Program-made: the position numbers and the translations under genes
Assembly: GCA_007280345.1 (NCBI GenBank)
Contig: QYQD01000026.1
Location: 1-44,905 of the forward strand
Length of the DNA stretch: 44,905 nt
Direction: 5' to 3'
Origin: Deltaproteobacteria bacterium
GTDB lineage: Bacteria > Desulfobacterota > QYQD01
The notes under the pieces: model-generated
The model's database searches: none
What the model was told of the DNA's origin: nothing
Seen by the model: only the letters and a program-made list of their open reading frames with translations
Shown: piece after piece, positions 21,779 through 30,570 of the stretch
Layout: every line of letters starts with the position of its first letter
How positions within the stretch are numbered: position 1 is the first letter of the stretch

Positions 21779-24000
21779 TGACCGGAGTTGCGATTTGGTG
21801 GAAAGAACGGAACATTGATCATGTCCCGTTGGCACGCTGGTTTGGCGTTTTTAGACGTCCGGTTAAACTTAGCGGCCATATCCCACAAAAGCTGTCTGTA
21901 CCGCCATTATTTCTATCTGCGCCGGATTACTTATCAGCATCTGATGACAGCATTCCGCCCCTGCCCATTTCATTAATTGTCTCATGCGCCTTAAATACAC
22001 CAGCTAATCTCATTACCGATTGTAAACATCCAGATGAGCATTTCCACGGTAGTGTCGGCCTCAACGGCATTCTTTTAAAAGGGGAACAGACTGGCCCAAA
22101 GTCAGCAAAGCAGATACGATCAGACTTAGTAGCTCATCCTTTGGAGGATGTGAGTCATGATGCGGATGCTGAAATCCCACTTTCAAGAAGGTTAGCTTAC
22201 CTTCTCCAACCACCAACTGACTTTTTGCTCTCAAAGCTCGGACCCTTGGAATGGCCAGCAGCGCTGTTCGACTATCAAATTGAAGGAATAAAAACCCTGC
22301 TGTCAAGAGACGCCTTGTTGCTTGCAGATGATATGGGGCTCGGTAAGACAATTCAGGCGATAGGCGCCCTAAGAATACTTTTTCTTCAAAGTCTCATTGA
22401 ATCTTGTCTATTAATCGTCCCAGCAAGCCTTATCGGACAGTGGCGAAAAGAGATTCACCATTGGGCTCCGGAACTACGTGTCTCTACCATTCGTGGTATA
22501 ACGACAGAACGAACATGGCAATGGGCAACACCTGCTCATATTTATCTCACGAGTTATGAAACCTTCCGATCTGATTGTACGGACCATGCTCAATCACCTC
22601 CCCGCCGCTGTGTGTGGGACGTTGTCATTCTTGATGAAGCTCAAAAAATAAAAAATCGGGATGTAGAAATCAGCCGTAAATGTAAACTTTTGCATCGAGC
22701 ACGGGCATGGGCGCTTACAGGCACACCGCTTGAAAATCGGGAAGATGATCTTGCCTCAATTCTCGAATTTGTAACATCTATGAAAGAAGGTGAAACACCT
22801 CCACGGTTCAACCCAGGCTTAGAGCTCCAAGAAAAACATAAGTCTTTACAGCTTCGCCGGAAAAAACATGATGTGCTCCCTCAACTTCCGCCTAAAATAG
22901 TAAGTCAAATATCGTTAACAATGGATGTCAAACAACGCAAATATTACGAGCGGGCCGAAAAAGAAGGCATTATCCAACTTAAGGAAAGTGGCGAGTTTGT
23001 TCGCATAGAAAATGTTCTCGCACTCATTATGAAATTGAAACAGATATGCAATTTTTGTCCATCTTCAGGGGCGTCAGTTAAACTTGACGATGTCCTGGAA
23101 CGTTTAAATATTCTCGCATCTGAGGGATATCGTGCACTAATATTCTCACAATTCACGGATTCACTGTACGGGGCGCATGCCATAGCATCAAAGCTCGAAT
23201 CCTTTAACCCACTTCTTTATACTGGTGACTTATCCGCAAGACAGCGAGATGAGATCATCAGTACCTTCAAAAAAGATCAAGATCATAAAGTTCTCATTCT
23301 TTCCCTCCGTGCCGGGGGACAAGGGCTTAATTTACAGGATGCTTCGTATGTTTTTCATTTTGATCGCTGGTGGAATCCTGCCGTTGAGCATCAGGCTGAG
23401 GGCAGAGCACACCGTCTGGGCCAAACCTTTCCTGTTCACATTTATAAGTATACTATAGGAGATACGATTGAGGAACGGATCGAGAAAATATTGGTGGAAA
23501 AACAGCTGCTTTTCGATGAGTTGGTGGACAGCGTTTCGATTGACTTAAAATCAAAACTATCAGGCGAAGAACTATTTGGTTTGTTTGGTTTGGTCCCGCC
23601 AGAATATTTAAAATCGTCAAAACGCAAATCGGCATTCACAGGAAGTTACACTGATATGAGTGGCGTGGAATTTGAGGAACATGTGAAAGGGCTATTGGAA
23701 CGAAAGAAGTGGCGGGTGGAAACTACTTCTTTGACACGCGATGGAGGTGTTGACCTCATCGCCCGACGAGACGACGATATTGGTTTAGAGATAACCCTTT
23801 ACATTCAATGCAAAAATCATGCAGCTCCCGTAGGCGTTGACGTGATAAGAGCGTTAAGGGAAGTAATGCCGAAGGATGTTACTGGCACAAGAGGCGTTGT
23901 AGTTTGTCCGAGCGGCTTTTCGACTGACGCAATAAATTTTGCCAAAGACCGGGGCATTGCCCTCTGGAATCGGCATCATCTTTTTGAATTATCCGAATAA
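21775..24000 (+). CDS. Accessory operon protein 5: SNF2-family helicase fused to Mrr-like restriction endonuclease
   Basis: A 741-residue fusion. After about 160 residues of unique N-terminus come the SNF2 motifs: Q-like FDYQIEGIKTLLSR, motif I LADDMGLGKTIQAIGAL, II ILDEAQKIKNRD, III ALTGTPLENREDDL, then RecA2 with ALIFSQFTDS, SLRAGGQGLNLQDASYVFHFDRWWNPAVEHQAEGRAHRLGQ. The last ~115 residues (VEFEEHVKGLLERKKW, GGVDLIARRDD, YIQCKNHAAPVG, TRGVVVCPSGFS) are an Mrr-type PD-(D/E)xK domain with its Glu, Asp and QxK in place. It is therefore expected to translocate on duplex DNA and cut it. No methyltransferase is in the operon, so protection of self DNA must work another way. Confidence 0.9.
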   Translation: MMTGVAIWWKERNIDHVPLARWFGVFRRPVKLSGHIPQKLSVPPLFLSAPDYLSASDDSIPPLPISLIVSCALNTPANLITDCKHPDEHFHGSVGLNGILLKGEQTGPKSAKQIRSDLVAHPLEDVSHDADAEIPLSRRLAYLLQPPTDFLLSKLGPLEWPAALFDYQIEGIKTLLSRDALLLADDMGLGKTIQAIGALRILFLQSLIESCLLIVPASLIGQWRKEIHHWAPELRVSTIRGITTERTWQWATPAHIYLTSYETFRSDCTDHAQSPPRRCVWDVVILDEAQKIKNRDVEISRKCKLLHRARAWALTGTPLENREDDLASILEFVTSMKEGETPPRFNPGLELQEKHKSLQLRRKKHDVLPQLPPKIVSQISLTMDVKQRKYYERAEKEGIIQLKESGEFVRIENVLALIMKLKQICNFCPSSGASVKLDDVLERLNILASEGYRALIFSQFTDSLYGAHAIASKLESFNPLLYTGDLSARQRDEIISTFKKDQDHKVLILSLRAGGQGLNLQDASYVFHFDRWWNPAVEHQAEGRAHRLGQTFPVHIYKYTIGDTIEERIEKILVEKQLLFDELVDSVSIDLKSKLSGEELFGLFGLVPPEYLKSSKRKSAFTGSYTDMSGVEFEEHVKGLLERKKWRVETTSLTRDGGVDLIARRDDDIGLEITLYIQCKNHAAPVGVDVIRALREVMPKDVTGTRGVVVCPSGFSTDAINFAKDRGIALWNRHHLFELSE

Positions 24001-24025
24001 GTTTGCATATTCATTCTAATACGGA

Positions 24026-24073
24026 ATACGTCCTTAAGTAATTAAGCAACATCGGTCAAAAATAAGGACGTAT
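24026..24073. repeat. Inverted repeat ATACGTCCTTA / TAAGGACGTAT after the accessory operon
   Basis: Perfect 11-bp arms separated by 26 bases begin 26 bases after the helicase stop. They could be the operon terminator, although there is no T-run, or the right-hand edge signature of the inserted island. The rest of the gap to 24126 shows only the ribosome site of the next gene. Confidence 0.5.
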
Positions 24074-24126
24074 GGACAGATGAAGTATTAAATGTAACCG
24101 CCTATCATGCTATCCAGGAGCAAGAA

Positions 24127-26637
24127 TTGAAATCATTTTCGAGCATGCCTGTTGCCGAGCTTCTCGATCAACTACAAACCACGTCGCACGGCCTGACGGA
24201 CGACGAAGCCCGGCAGCGTCTCCAGACCTACGGACCGAACCTCCTGCGGCCACAAAAGAGAATAAAAGAATTCTCACTCCTCCTGGCCCAGTTCAAAAGT
24301 CCGATCATCCTCATCCTTCTTTTTGCCGCCGGATTGTCGATATTTCTGCGTGATCCCACAGATGCCTTCATTATCCTGACAATCATCGTTATAAGCGCTT
24401 TCCTTGGATTCTGGCAGGAGCGGGGGGCAGCCCACGCGGTGGAGAACTTGCTGGCCATCGTCAAGATAAAAACAAGAGTGCTTAGGGATAGCCGGGAGAA
24501 GGAGACTCCGGTTGATGAGATCGTGCCCGGTGATATTGTTCTCCTCACAGCCGGCGATATTATCCCGGGAGACGGTATTATCCTTGAATCCAGGGATCTT
24601 TTTGTGGATGAAGCCACTCTGACCGGTGAGACCTATCCGGCAGAAAAGGCAACCGGGGTATTATTACCGGATACGCCACTCGGACAAGCGACCAATACGC
24701 TTTTCATGGGAACCCATGTGGTGAGCGGCACGGCGAAGGCAGTGGTTGTGCACACCGGCCAGAGCACTGAATTCGGCAAAATTTCCGAACGCCTGAAACT
24801 ACGGCCGCCGGAGACGGAATTCGAGCGTGGCGTTCGGCGGTTCGGGTATTTTCTCATAGAGATTACGCTGGTGCTGGTGATCGCCATCTTTGCTATCAAC
24901 GTCTACCTGGCGCGACCGGTGTTGGATTCCTTTCTTTTTTCCCTGGCCCTTGCGGTCGGCATGACCCCGCAACTCCTGCCGGCCATTATCAGCGTCAACC
25001 TCGCCCACGGCGCCAGGCGCATGGCCTCTCAGAAGGTGATTGTAAAACGCCTGGCCTCTATTGAAAACTTTGGCAGCATGAACGTCCTCTGTTCCGATAA
25101 AACCGGTACCCTCACGGAAGGGATGGTGAGGTTAAGCTCTGCGCTTGATGTCGAGGGCAATGAAAGCGAAAAGGCGCTCTTCTATGCCTATCTCAACGCC
25201 ATTCATCAGACCGGCTTTGTAAACCCCATCGATGAGGCCATCCACGCCTATCGCCGGTTCGACGTATCCGGCTACCAGAAACTGGATGAAGTCCCTTATG
25301 ACTTCATCCGTAAGCGCCTGAGCATCCTGGTGGTCAAAGACGGCGTACATCTGATGGTGACCAAAGGCGCCCTTAAGAATGTGCTCGCCGCCTGTTCGTC
25401 GGTGGAAACTTCCGGCAAAGGGATCGTAGATTTAGAAGATATGCAGGAGCGGATTCAGCAACTCTTTGCAGGGCTTAGCGCCAAAGGATTCCGGGTTCTG
25501 GGGATTGCTTACCGCGATGTAGGCCCTGGCGTTACTATCACCAGGGAACACGAAACCGATATGACCTTTTTAGGGTTGCTGGCTCTCTTTGATCCGCCCA
25601 AGCATGGAATTGTCGAGACTATCAGTCATCTGAAGGATCTCGGCGTTTCGCTGAAGATGGTTACCGGCGACAACCACTTGGTGGCGGCCAGTATCAGTGA
25701 ACAGGTGGGCCTGTCAAATTCAGAAATCCTTACCGGTCAGGACCTCCATGAGATGAGCGACGAGGCCCTTCTCAACCGGGTAAATGATGTACATGTCTTT
25801 GCAGAAGTCGAGCCCAATCAGAAAGAGCGCATCATCCTGGCCCTGAGGAAGGCCGGAAATGTCGTGGGTTATATGGGAGACGGGATCAACGATGCCTCAG
25901 CGCTCCATACTGCGGATGTAGGTATCTCTGTCGACAGCGCTGTGGATGTGGCCAAAGAGGCGGCTGATATTGTGCTGCTCGAAAAGAACTTAGGCGTTCT
26001 GGCCCAGGGTATCCGCGAAGGAAGGAAAACCTTTGCCAATACCCTCAAGTACGTCTTCATGGCCACCAGCGCCAATTTCGGCAACATGTTCAGTATGGCC
26101 GGGGCGTCACTATTTCTGCCCTTTCTCCCCTTGCTGCCCAAACAAATCCTGCTTACCAATTTAATGACTGATTTCCCCGAAATGGCCATCGCTACCGATA
26201 GCGTGGACAGCGAGATGATGGACAGGCCCCGGCGATGGGATATTAAATTCATCCGCAATTTTATGATTATTTTTGGTTCTCTGAGTTCGGTATTTGACTA
26301 CCTTACCTTTGGGGTACTGCTGTTCGTCCTGCACGCCACTACGGATCAGTTTAGAACCGGCTGGTTTCTGGAGTCGGTTATTTCGGCCTCGGTAATAGTG
26401 CTCGTGGTCCGGAGCCGCAGGCCTTTCTTTAAAAGTAAACCGGGAAGGTATCTTTTACTCGCCACACTGCTCATTATCGGTATCACCCTTACCTTGCCAT
26501 TCCTCCCGGTCGGAAAAATCTTTGGATTTACCCCGCTACCCCTTTCATTCTTTTTGCTGATGGGCATAATTATTTTATTTTACATTATCTCGGCAGAGCT
26601 ATTGAAAAGGAACTTTTATAAGAAGATAAGATTCTAA
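24127..26637 (+). CDS. mgtA: P-type ATPase, Mg2+-transporting MgtA-like (P3B)
   Basis: An 836-residue cation pump of the inner membrane. It has an actuator loop TLTGETYPAEK, the phosphorylation site CSDKTGTLTEG, a nucleotide domain, and the hinge GDGINDASALHTADVGIS. About ten membrane helices are present. The C-terminal SLFLPFLPLLPKQILLTNLMTDFPEMAIATDSVD block is typical of MgtA/MgtB, which import Mg2+. At 836 residues it is a little shorter than enterobacterial MgtA (about 900) in the N-terminus. The start is a TTG at 24127 with CAGGAG before it. No MgtC or mgtA leader is seen. A Mg2+ role is by family only. Confidence 0.88.
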   Translation: MKSFSSMPVAELLDQLQTTSHGLTDDEARQRLQTYGPNLLRPQKRIKEFSLLLAQFKSPIILILLFAAGLSIFLRDPTDAFIILTIIVISAFLGFWQERGAAHAVENLLAIVKIKTRVLRDSREKETPVDEIVPGDIVLLTAGDIIPGDGIILESRDLFVDEATLTGETYPAEKATGVLLPDTPLGQATNTLFMGTHVVSGTAKAVVVHTGQSTEFGKISERLKLRPPETEFERGVRRFGYFLIEITLVLVIAIFAINVYLARPVLDSFLFSLALAVGMTPQLLPAIISVNLAHGARRMASQKVIVKRLASIENFGSMNVLCSDKTGTLTEGMVRLSSALDVEGNESEKALFYAYLNAIHQTGFVNPIDEAIHAYRRFDVSGYQKLDEVPYDFIRKRLSILVVKDGVHLMVTKGALKNVLAACSSVETSGKGIVDLEDMQERIQQLFAGLSAKGFRVLGIAYRDVGPGVTITREHETDMTFLGLLALFDPPKHGIVETISHLKDLGVSLKMVTGDNHLVAASISEQVGLSNSEILTGQDLHEMSDEALLNRVNDVHVFAEVEPNQKERIILALRKAGNVVGYMGDGINDASALHTADVGISVDSAVDVAKEAADIVLLEKNLGVLAQGIREGRKTFANTLKYVFMATSANFGNMFSMAGASLFLPFLPLLPKQILLTNLMTDFPEMAIATDSVDSEMMDRPRRWDIKFIRNFMIIFGSLSSVFDYLTFGVLLFVLHATTDQFRTGWFLESVISASVIVLVVRSRRPFFKSKPGRYLLLATLLIIGITLTLPFLPVGKIFGFTPLPLSFFLLMGIIILFYIISAELLKRNFYKKIRF

Positions 26638-26657
26638 GGAAGTGACATTCCCCGGCT

Positions 26658-27260
26658 ATGCCCTCAATCTCAGAAATTATAGCACACTTTCCTTATCTGG
26701 GGCTCTCTCTAATGCTTATTTTAGGAGGGGTTGGGTTCCCGCTGCCTGAGGATACCACACTGATCCTGTGCGGCTTTTTAATCTCTACCAAGGTGATAAG
26801 GCCCCTGTATGCCTTATTGGTTGTCTACTTAAGTCTCTTGACGGCAGATTTTACCCTTTACTCCTTTGGGAAAAGATATGGTCGCACGATTGTTACGCAT
26901 AAGAGGTTTCACAGAATCATATCCCCGGAGAGACTTTCCATCCTTGAGGATAAATTCAAAAAAAGAGGGACACTTATCCTCCTCCTGGGAAGACATCTCG
27001 TCGGCCTGAGGGCCCAGCTTTTTATTGTAGCCGGTATTATGAAAATGCCGCCCCTGAAATTTCTAGCCGTAGATGCGGCCTCTTCCATATTTACCATGGC
27101 TATAATGATTGGGGCAGGCTATATAGGTGGGCATAGCTTGGAGGCGCTGAAGAGGGATATAACAAAGATTGAACATATGGGAATTTTGCTGGCCATAATC
27201 TTGCTAACAATTTATTTGTTTCTAAGATACGTTAAATCCAGAAAGGGATGGGGCAGATAA
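26658..27260 (+). CDS. DedA-family membrane protein
   Basis: A 200-residue inner-membrane protein of the DedA/SNARE-associated (VTT) family. Re-entrant loop features include GGVGFPLPEDTTLILCGFL and the conserved block FKKRGTLILLLGRHLVGLRAQLFIVAGIMKMP with Gly-Arg. Family members act as proton-driven flippases for undecaprenyl phosphate or phospholipids and are linked to membrane-potential stress. It follows the MgtA-like gene by 20 bases and is probably co-transcribed. Its last ~49 bases overlap the convergent histidine kinase gene. A second DedA domain is encoded at 31.6 kb. Confidence 0.9.
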   Translation: MPSISEIIAHFPYLGLSLMLILGGVGFPLPEDTTLILCGFLISTKVIRPLYALLVVYLSLLTADFTLYSFGKRYGRTIVTHKRFHRIISPERLSILEDKFKKRGTLILLLGRHLVGLRAQLFIVAGIMKMPPLKFLAVDAASSIFTMAIMIGAGYIGGHSLEALKRDITKIEHMGILLAIILLTIYLFLRYVKSRKGWGR

Positions 27261-28645
27261 ACAGATACGGTAGTTCCAGCGCCCAACTTGCTCTTTATAT
27301 CTATTCTGCCCCCATAGAGATTCACTATTTCATCGCAGATACTAAGGCCGAGTCCGACACCGCCGCTCTCTCTTGAACGGGATTTATCAACCCGGTAGAA
27401 GCGGTCAAACACCCTGTCTATGTCTTCTTCAGGTATGCCCATCCCGGTGTCCTTTACTTCGGCGACGATGAAACCCGTTTCTTTTCTCATAGAAATATCT
27501 ATCTTTCCCTGAGGGACATTGTATTTTATGGCATTATCTACGAGATTGACGAACAGTTCCAATAATGCCGGACGATCCCCGATGATTATACATGGCCCGT
27601 CTGCAGATATGTTTATGCTGATACCCTTCTGTTCAGCAAGCGAACGTAACAGCTTTACCGCCTCATGGATGATTTCGCTCAGGTCTATTTTCCCGGCCTT
27701 AAACTCACCTTTATCAGTGGTCAGGCGGGCCATGATAAGGAGTTTCTGCACTATTTCCGACATCATTCTTGCCGCTTTCATGATGGCGGTAAGGGCATCC
27801 TTGTATTCCCCGGCAGTCCTCTCTTTCCTCAGCATAATCTCTCCCTGGCTCAGGATGACCGATAACGGCGTCCTCAGCTCATGGGAGGCATCCGCGGTAA
27901 ATTGCGTCTGACGCTTGAATGACCTCTCCAGACGGTCGAAGGTATGGTTGAAAGAAGATGCCAGTATCCTCAGTTCCTCCGGGATGCTCCCCGGCGCTAT
28001 CCTCTCCGAAAGGTTTGATTCCGAAATCCTGTCTATGGCCTCTGAGATCTCCTTTACGGGAGTGAGCGCCTTTTTTGCGATTAAAAAGCCACCTGATACA
28101 GAAATGAGCATGATGGAAAGGATGGAAAGGTAAAGGATGACCCTGTAATTCTTAAGGAGACTTATCCGGTCCTGTATGTCCTCAGCGCACTGGATAATGA
28201 GGCCATGTCCTTTGCCGGCCGTTTCTTTATCATGCCCGTTTTCCTCTGAAATATGAAAATTGATGACTCTTACCAGGGTCCCATTGAGAAGAACGGTTTT
28301 AAGGGTTGTCTGCCTCTCCCCGGCCTGAAAAGGGAGTACCTGATCTCGCAAGGATGCTGATTTCTCCAGGATAGTTCCATCAAGACGGCGAATCTGAAAG
28401 AAGCTCTTTGATTTTGGTGAATTATACTCCCACATAACCTCGTCGGAAAAGTTAAATTCTGTTTCATTATTATCATTGTCGATAAGCGTCGCCAGGGCCT
28501 TTGCCCGCGAGAGTAGGCTTGAGTCAATGGAATCATAGACGATTTTCCCAAGGCTGAGATAGAGGAATATCCCCAGTACGCATAGGCTCACAAACAGAAC
28601 CATTGTGTAGAATACGATGATTTTTGCCTTTATGGAAGAAAACAT
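27212..28645 (-). CDS. Sensor histidine kinase
   Basis: A 477-residue membrane kinase. It has a first membrane helix (IIVFYTMVLFVSLCVLGIFLY), a periplasmic sensor of about 130 residues, a second helix near 165-187 (YLSILSIMLISVSGGFLI), then HAMP. The HisKA box is FTADASHELRTPLSVILSQ with the phospho-accepting His. The HATPase domain has LVDNAIKYN, VKDTGMGIPEED, FYRVDKSRSRESGGVGLGLSI. The layout resembles CusS/QseC-type sensors of metals or envelope stress. It begins one base after its response regulator gene. A PepSY protein encoded upstream in the same operon often accompanies such systems. The signal is unknown. Confidence 0.95.
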   Translation of the reverse strand: MFSSIKAKIIVFYTMVLFVSLCVLGIFLYLSLGKIVYDSIDSSLLSRAKALATLIDNDNNETEFNFSDEVMWEYNSPKSKSFFQIRRLDGTILEKSASLRDQVLPFQAGERQTTLKTVLLNGTLVRVINFHISEENGHDKETAGKGHGLIIQCAEDIQDRISLLKNYRVILYLSILSIMLISVSGGFLIAKKALTPVKEISEAIDRISESNLSERIAPGSIPEELRILASSFNHTFDRLERSFKRQTQFTADASHELRTPLSVILSQGEIMLRKERTAGEYKDALTAIMKAARMMSEIVQKLLIMARLTTDKGEFKAGKIDLSEIIHEAVKLLRSLAEQKGISINISADGPCIIIGDRPALLELFVNLVDNAIKYNVPQGKIDISMRKETGFIVAEVKDTGMGIPEEDIDRVFDRFYRVDKSRSRESGGVGLGLSICDEIVNLYGGRIDIKSKLGAGTTVSVYLPHPFLDLTYLRNK

Positions 28646-28646
28646 C

Positions 28647-29315
28647 TTATCTCTTCAGCATGTATCCGGCCCCACGGATGGTATGGATGAGCCTTCTGCT
28701 AAAATCTCGGTCTATCTTGTTCCGGACGCGATTGATAAAGACATCTATGACATTGCTATCCAAGTCAAAATCCTGGTCATAAATATGTTCCGTCAGGGAT
28801 GTCCTTGTAAGCACCTTATCACTGTTAATCGCCATATACTCAAGGAGGGCATATTCTCTTGCCGAAAGCGAAATCAGTCTCCCTCCCCTTTTCACTTCAT
28901 GGGAGGCCGTGTCGATAACCAGATCTCCTATCTCAATAATGGAGGATTTAACCTCGGAGCCCCGCCTGATTAAGGCCCTTATTCGGGCCAGGAGTTCGTC
29001 AAAGGAGAAGGGTTTGGTCAGATAGTCGTCAGCGCCGCTATCGAGCCCGGACACCTTATCCATTACTGTATCCTTGGCTGTAAGCATGAGGACAGGGGTT
29101 CTCACCCCAGCCTTACGTATCCTTTTGAGAATGGTCATCCCATCAATAACAGGCAGCATGATATCCAGTAGAATGAGGTCTGATGCCTCGTTTTCCGCCA
29201 TAAAGAGCCCATCCTCGCCATTGTATGCAACATCCACTGCATATCCCTCTTCCTCAAGTCCCTTCTTTACAATGTCCGCAAGAGATTTTTCGTCTTCAAC
29301 AATTAATATGCGCAT
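28647..29315 (-). CDS. OmpR/PhoB-family response regulator
   Basis: 222 residues. The receiver domain has the acidic pocket (VEDEKS), the phosphorylated Asp in LILLDIMLPVIDG, a conserved Thr (MLTAKD) and Lys (YLTKPFSFDELLARI). The C-terminal winged helix has SAREYALLEYMAINSDKVLTRTSLTEHIY and SNVIDVFINRVRNKID. It works with the kinase encoded directly after it. Direct repeats in front of the PepSY gene at the head of the operon are likely binding sites, suggesting autoregulation. Confidence 0.96.
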   Translation of the reverse strand: MRILIVEDEKSLADIVKKGLEEEGYAVDVAYNGEDGLFMAENEASDLILLDIMLPVIDGMTILKRIRKAGVRTPVLMLTAKDTVMDKVSGLDSGADDYLTKPFSFDELLARIRALIRRGSEVKSSIIEIGDLVIDTASHEVKRGGRLISLSAREYALLEYMAINSDKVLTRTSLTEHIYDQDFDLDSNVIDVFINRVRNKIDRDFSRRLIHTIRGAGYMLKR

Positions 29316-29324
29316 ATGCTTTCG

Positions 29325-29855
29325 TTACAGCTTTTTGAAATAGTCCTCCAAGAGGTCCACTTCATCTAAGATCATCTGACCGATGAAATAAAGCTGTTCA
29401 CCATCCCTTTTGCGAAGGACCTCCGGCAGCCGGGCTATTGTGGTTTCCACGAGACCGCTCAAGGACTTTGTTTTGATCGTGATCGAGAGAGACGTCCATG
29501 TATTCTGTGCCTCTTTCATCGCCCTCTCAGCCGCCTTCCAGTCCTGTATTTTGGGTCTGTACTGTAGTTCCCGTGCCAGATAGTCGAGGTACACGACCTC
29601 CCGAGGTGTAACCTGAGCGCCTGACTTATAAAGCAGGTCGACAAACTCCAGAAAGAGACGGTTGTCGTCTATAATGAATTTGTACACCTCTTTTGTATGC
29701 CATAATTCCTCCATTTTTCTGATCCGGTTCTGGAGCCCATCAGCCTTTTCTGCACCGATCTGCCCATCTGATTCAAGGGCTGAGACCCCATCCTTTAATT
29801 CCTTCAGGGAGTTCATCACAGCGGCAGAATCCCTGGCTGCTGCGTGATCAATCAT
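29325..29855 (-). CDS. Helical protein of unknown function, probably the 3' part of a frameshifted periplasmic protein
   Basis: 176 residues, almost entirely helical and charged (MNSLKELKDGVSALESDGQIGAEKADGLQNRIRKMEELW; later KAAERAMKEAQNTWTSLS). No family recognised. By itself it has no signal peptide, but the overlapping frame just upstream (29848-30003) encodes one, and the two together would make a periplasmic helical protein of about 225 residues. It lies between the PepSY gene and the two-component genes on the same strand, a place where periplasmic accessory sensors are common. The GGAGG before the ATG is only two bases away, too close for an ideal independent start. Confidence 0.6.
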   Translation of the reverse strand: MIDHAAARDSAAVMNSLKELKDGVSALESDGQIGAEKADGLQNRIRKMEELWHTKEVYKFIIDDNRLFLEFVDLLYKSGAQVTPREVVYLDYLARELQYRPKIQDWKAAERAMKEAQNTWTSLSITIKTKSLSGLVETTIARLPEVLRKRDGEQLYFIGQMILDEVDLLEDYFKKL

Positions 29856-30003
29856 ATCCTCCTGCCAAGGTTTCGAGGTGCTTTAAGAATTGTACGGTTG
29901 TCTTTTGAGCAGGCTGTGCGGATGCCGTCGAGTACGACATGCAGAGGAGAATAGAAACAACAAGCAATAGAATGTTCCTTCTAAAATTGTTTTCTGCCTT
30001 CAT
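29848..30003 (-). pseudogene. Signal-peptide fragment in a different frame from the gene it should join
   Basis: From ATG 30003 a 51-residue frame encodes MKAENNFRRNILLLVVSILL..., a lipobox-free signal peptide ending SYSTASA, then QPAQKTTVQFLKHLETLAGG before TGA at 29848-29850. The frame overlaps the start of 29325..29855 by eight bases. This pattern is best explained by a single frameshift (true or sequencing error). A ribosome site AAGGAGG precedes the ATG. Too short for the ORF track. Confidence 0.55.
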
Positions 30004-30072
30004 GATGCGGCCTCCTTATTATGAGTTTGAAAACAAAATATCTTTATAAAAGAATTATCATTCATTCAATGG

Positions 30073-30104
30073 AAAATAGCAAGGGGCGGAAGAACTTCCG
30101 CCCC
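30073..30104 (-). terminator. Probable terminator or attenuator after the PepSY gene
   Basis: On the minus strand GGGGCGGAAG, a TT loop, and CTTCCGCCCC form a perfect ten-pair hairpin followed by TTGCTATTTTC. It begins 11 bases after the PepSY stop. The tail is only moderately T-rich, so partial termination before the downstream genes is likely. Confidence 0.65.
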
Positions 30105-30114
30105 CCCGGGGTTA

Positions 30115-30519
30115 TTACCTTTCACCTCCTTCTTCATGACCGTTGTCAGAGTCCTCTCCTTCACGGCCTTCGTTGTCCTCTTGGTCGGCCTCGACCTTAA
30201 GGACCCTCCCGCTTCCTGCATCGACCTTTACATCCGCTATCTGCCGGTCAGCCATTACGATCTCTACTCCATAGACTAGATAACCGTCTTCGTTCTCCAG
30301 TTCTGCCTTCAATACCTTGCCCGGAACCTGTTTCAACGCCGCATTCATAGCAGAATCAAGAGAGATCTTGGCCATTCCTGCAAATCCGGCCTCGTCTTCG
30401 CTTTTAACGCGAATACTCCCCGTGTACTTGGCCTGCTGAGCGAATGCCCCGCCGATGGCCAGAAGCACCACCAGAACAACACCGCCGATGATTGTCATCA
30501 TCCTTTTCATCTCTTTCAC
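30115..30519 (-). CDS. PepSY-domain periplasmic protein
   Basis: 134 residues. A signal peptide (MMTIIGGVVLVVLLAIGGAFA) is followed by one PepSY domain: ISLDSAMNAALKQVPGKVLKAELENEDGYLVYGVEIVMADRQIADVKVDAGSGRVLKVEAD. The tail is very acidic (DNEGREGEDSDNGHEEGGE) and may bind metal. PepSY proteins are frequent partners of two-component systems that sense metals, cations or envelope damage. A perfect AAAGGAGGTG site precedes the ATG. Its promoter carries direct repeats that fit the response regulator encoded downstream. Confidence 0.9.
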   Translation of the reverse strand: MKEMKRMMTIIGGVVLVVLLAIGGAFAQQAKYTGSIRVKSEDEAGFAGMAKISLDSAMNAALKQVPGKVLKAELENEDGYLVYGVEIVMADRQIADVKVDAGSGRVLKVEADQEDNEGREGEDSDNGHEEGGER

Positions 30520-30570
30520 CTCCTTTCACTCCGAATCTGCAAGCTGTATTTGATTTCAGCTTGTGACTCG

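Noticed and set aside
17953-24000. Canonical BREX, DISARM, Zorya or type I restriction system
   Set aside because: No PglX/PglZ/BrxC, DUF1998, ZorA/B or HsdM/S counterparts are present; only the ATPase resembles BREX/Shango components.
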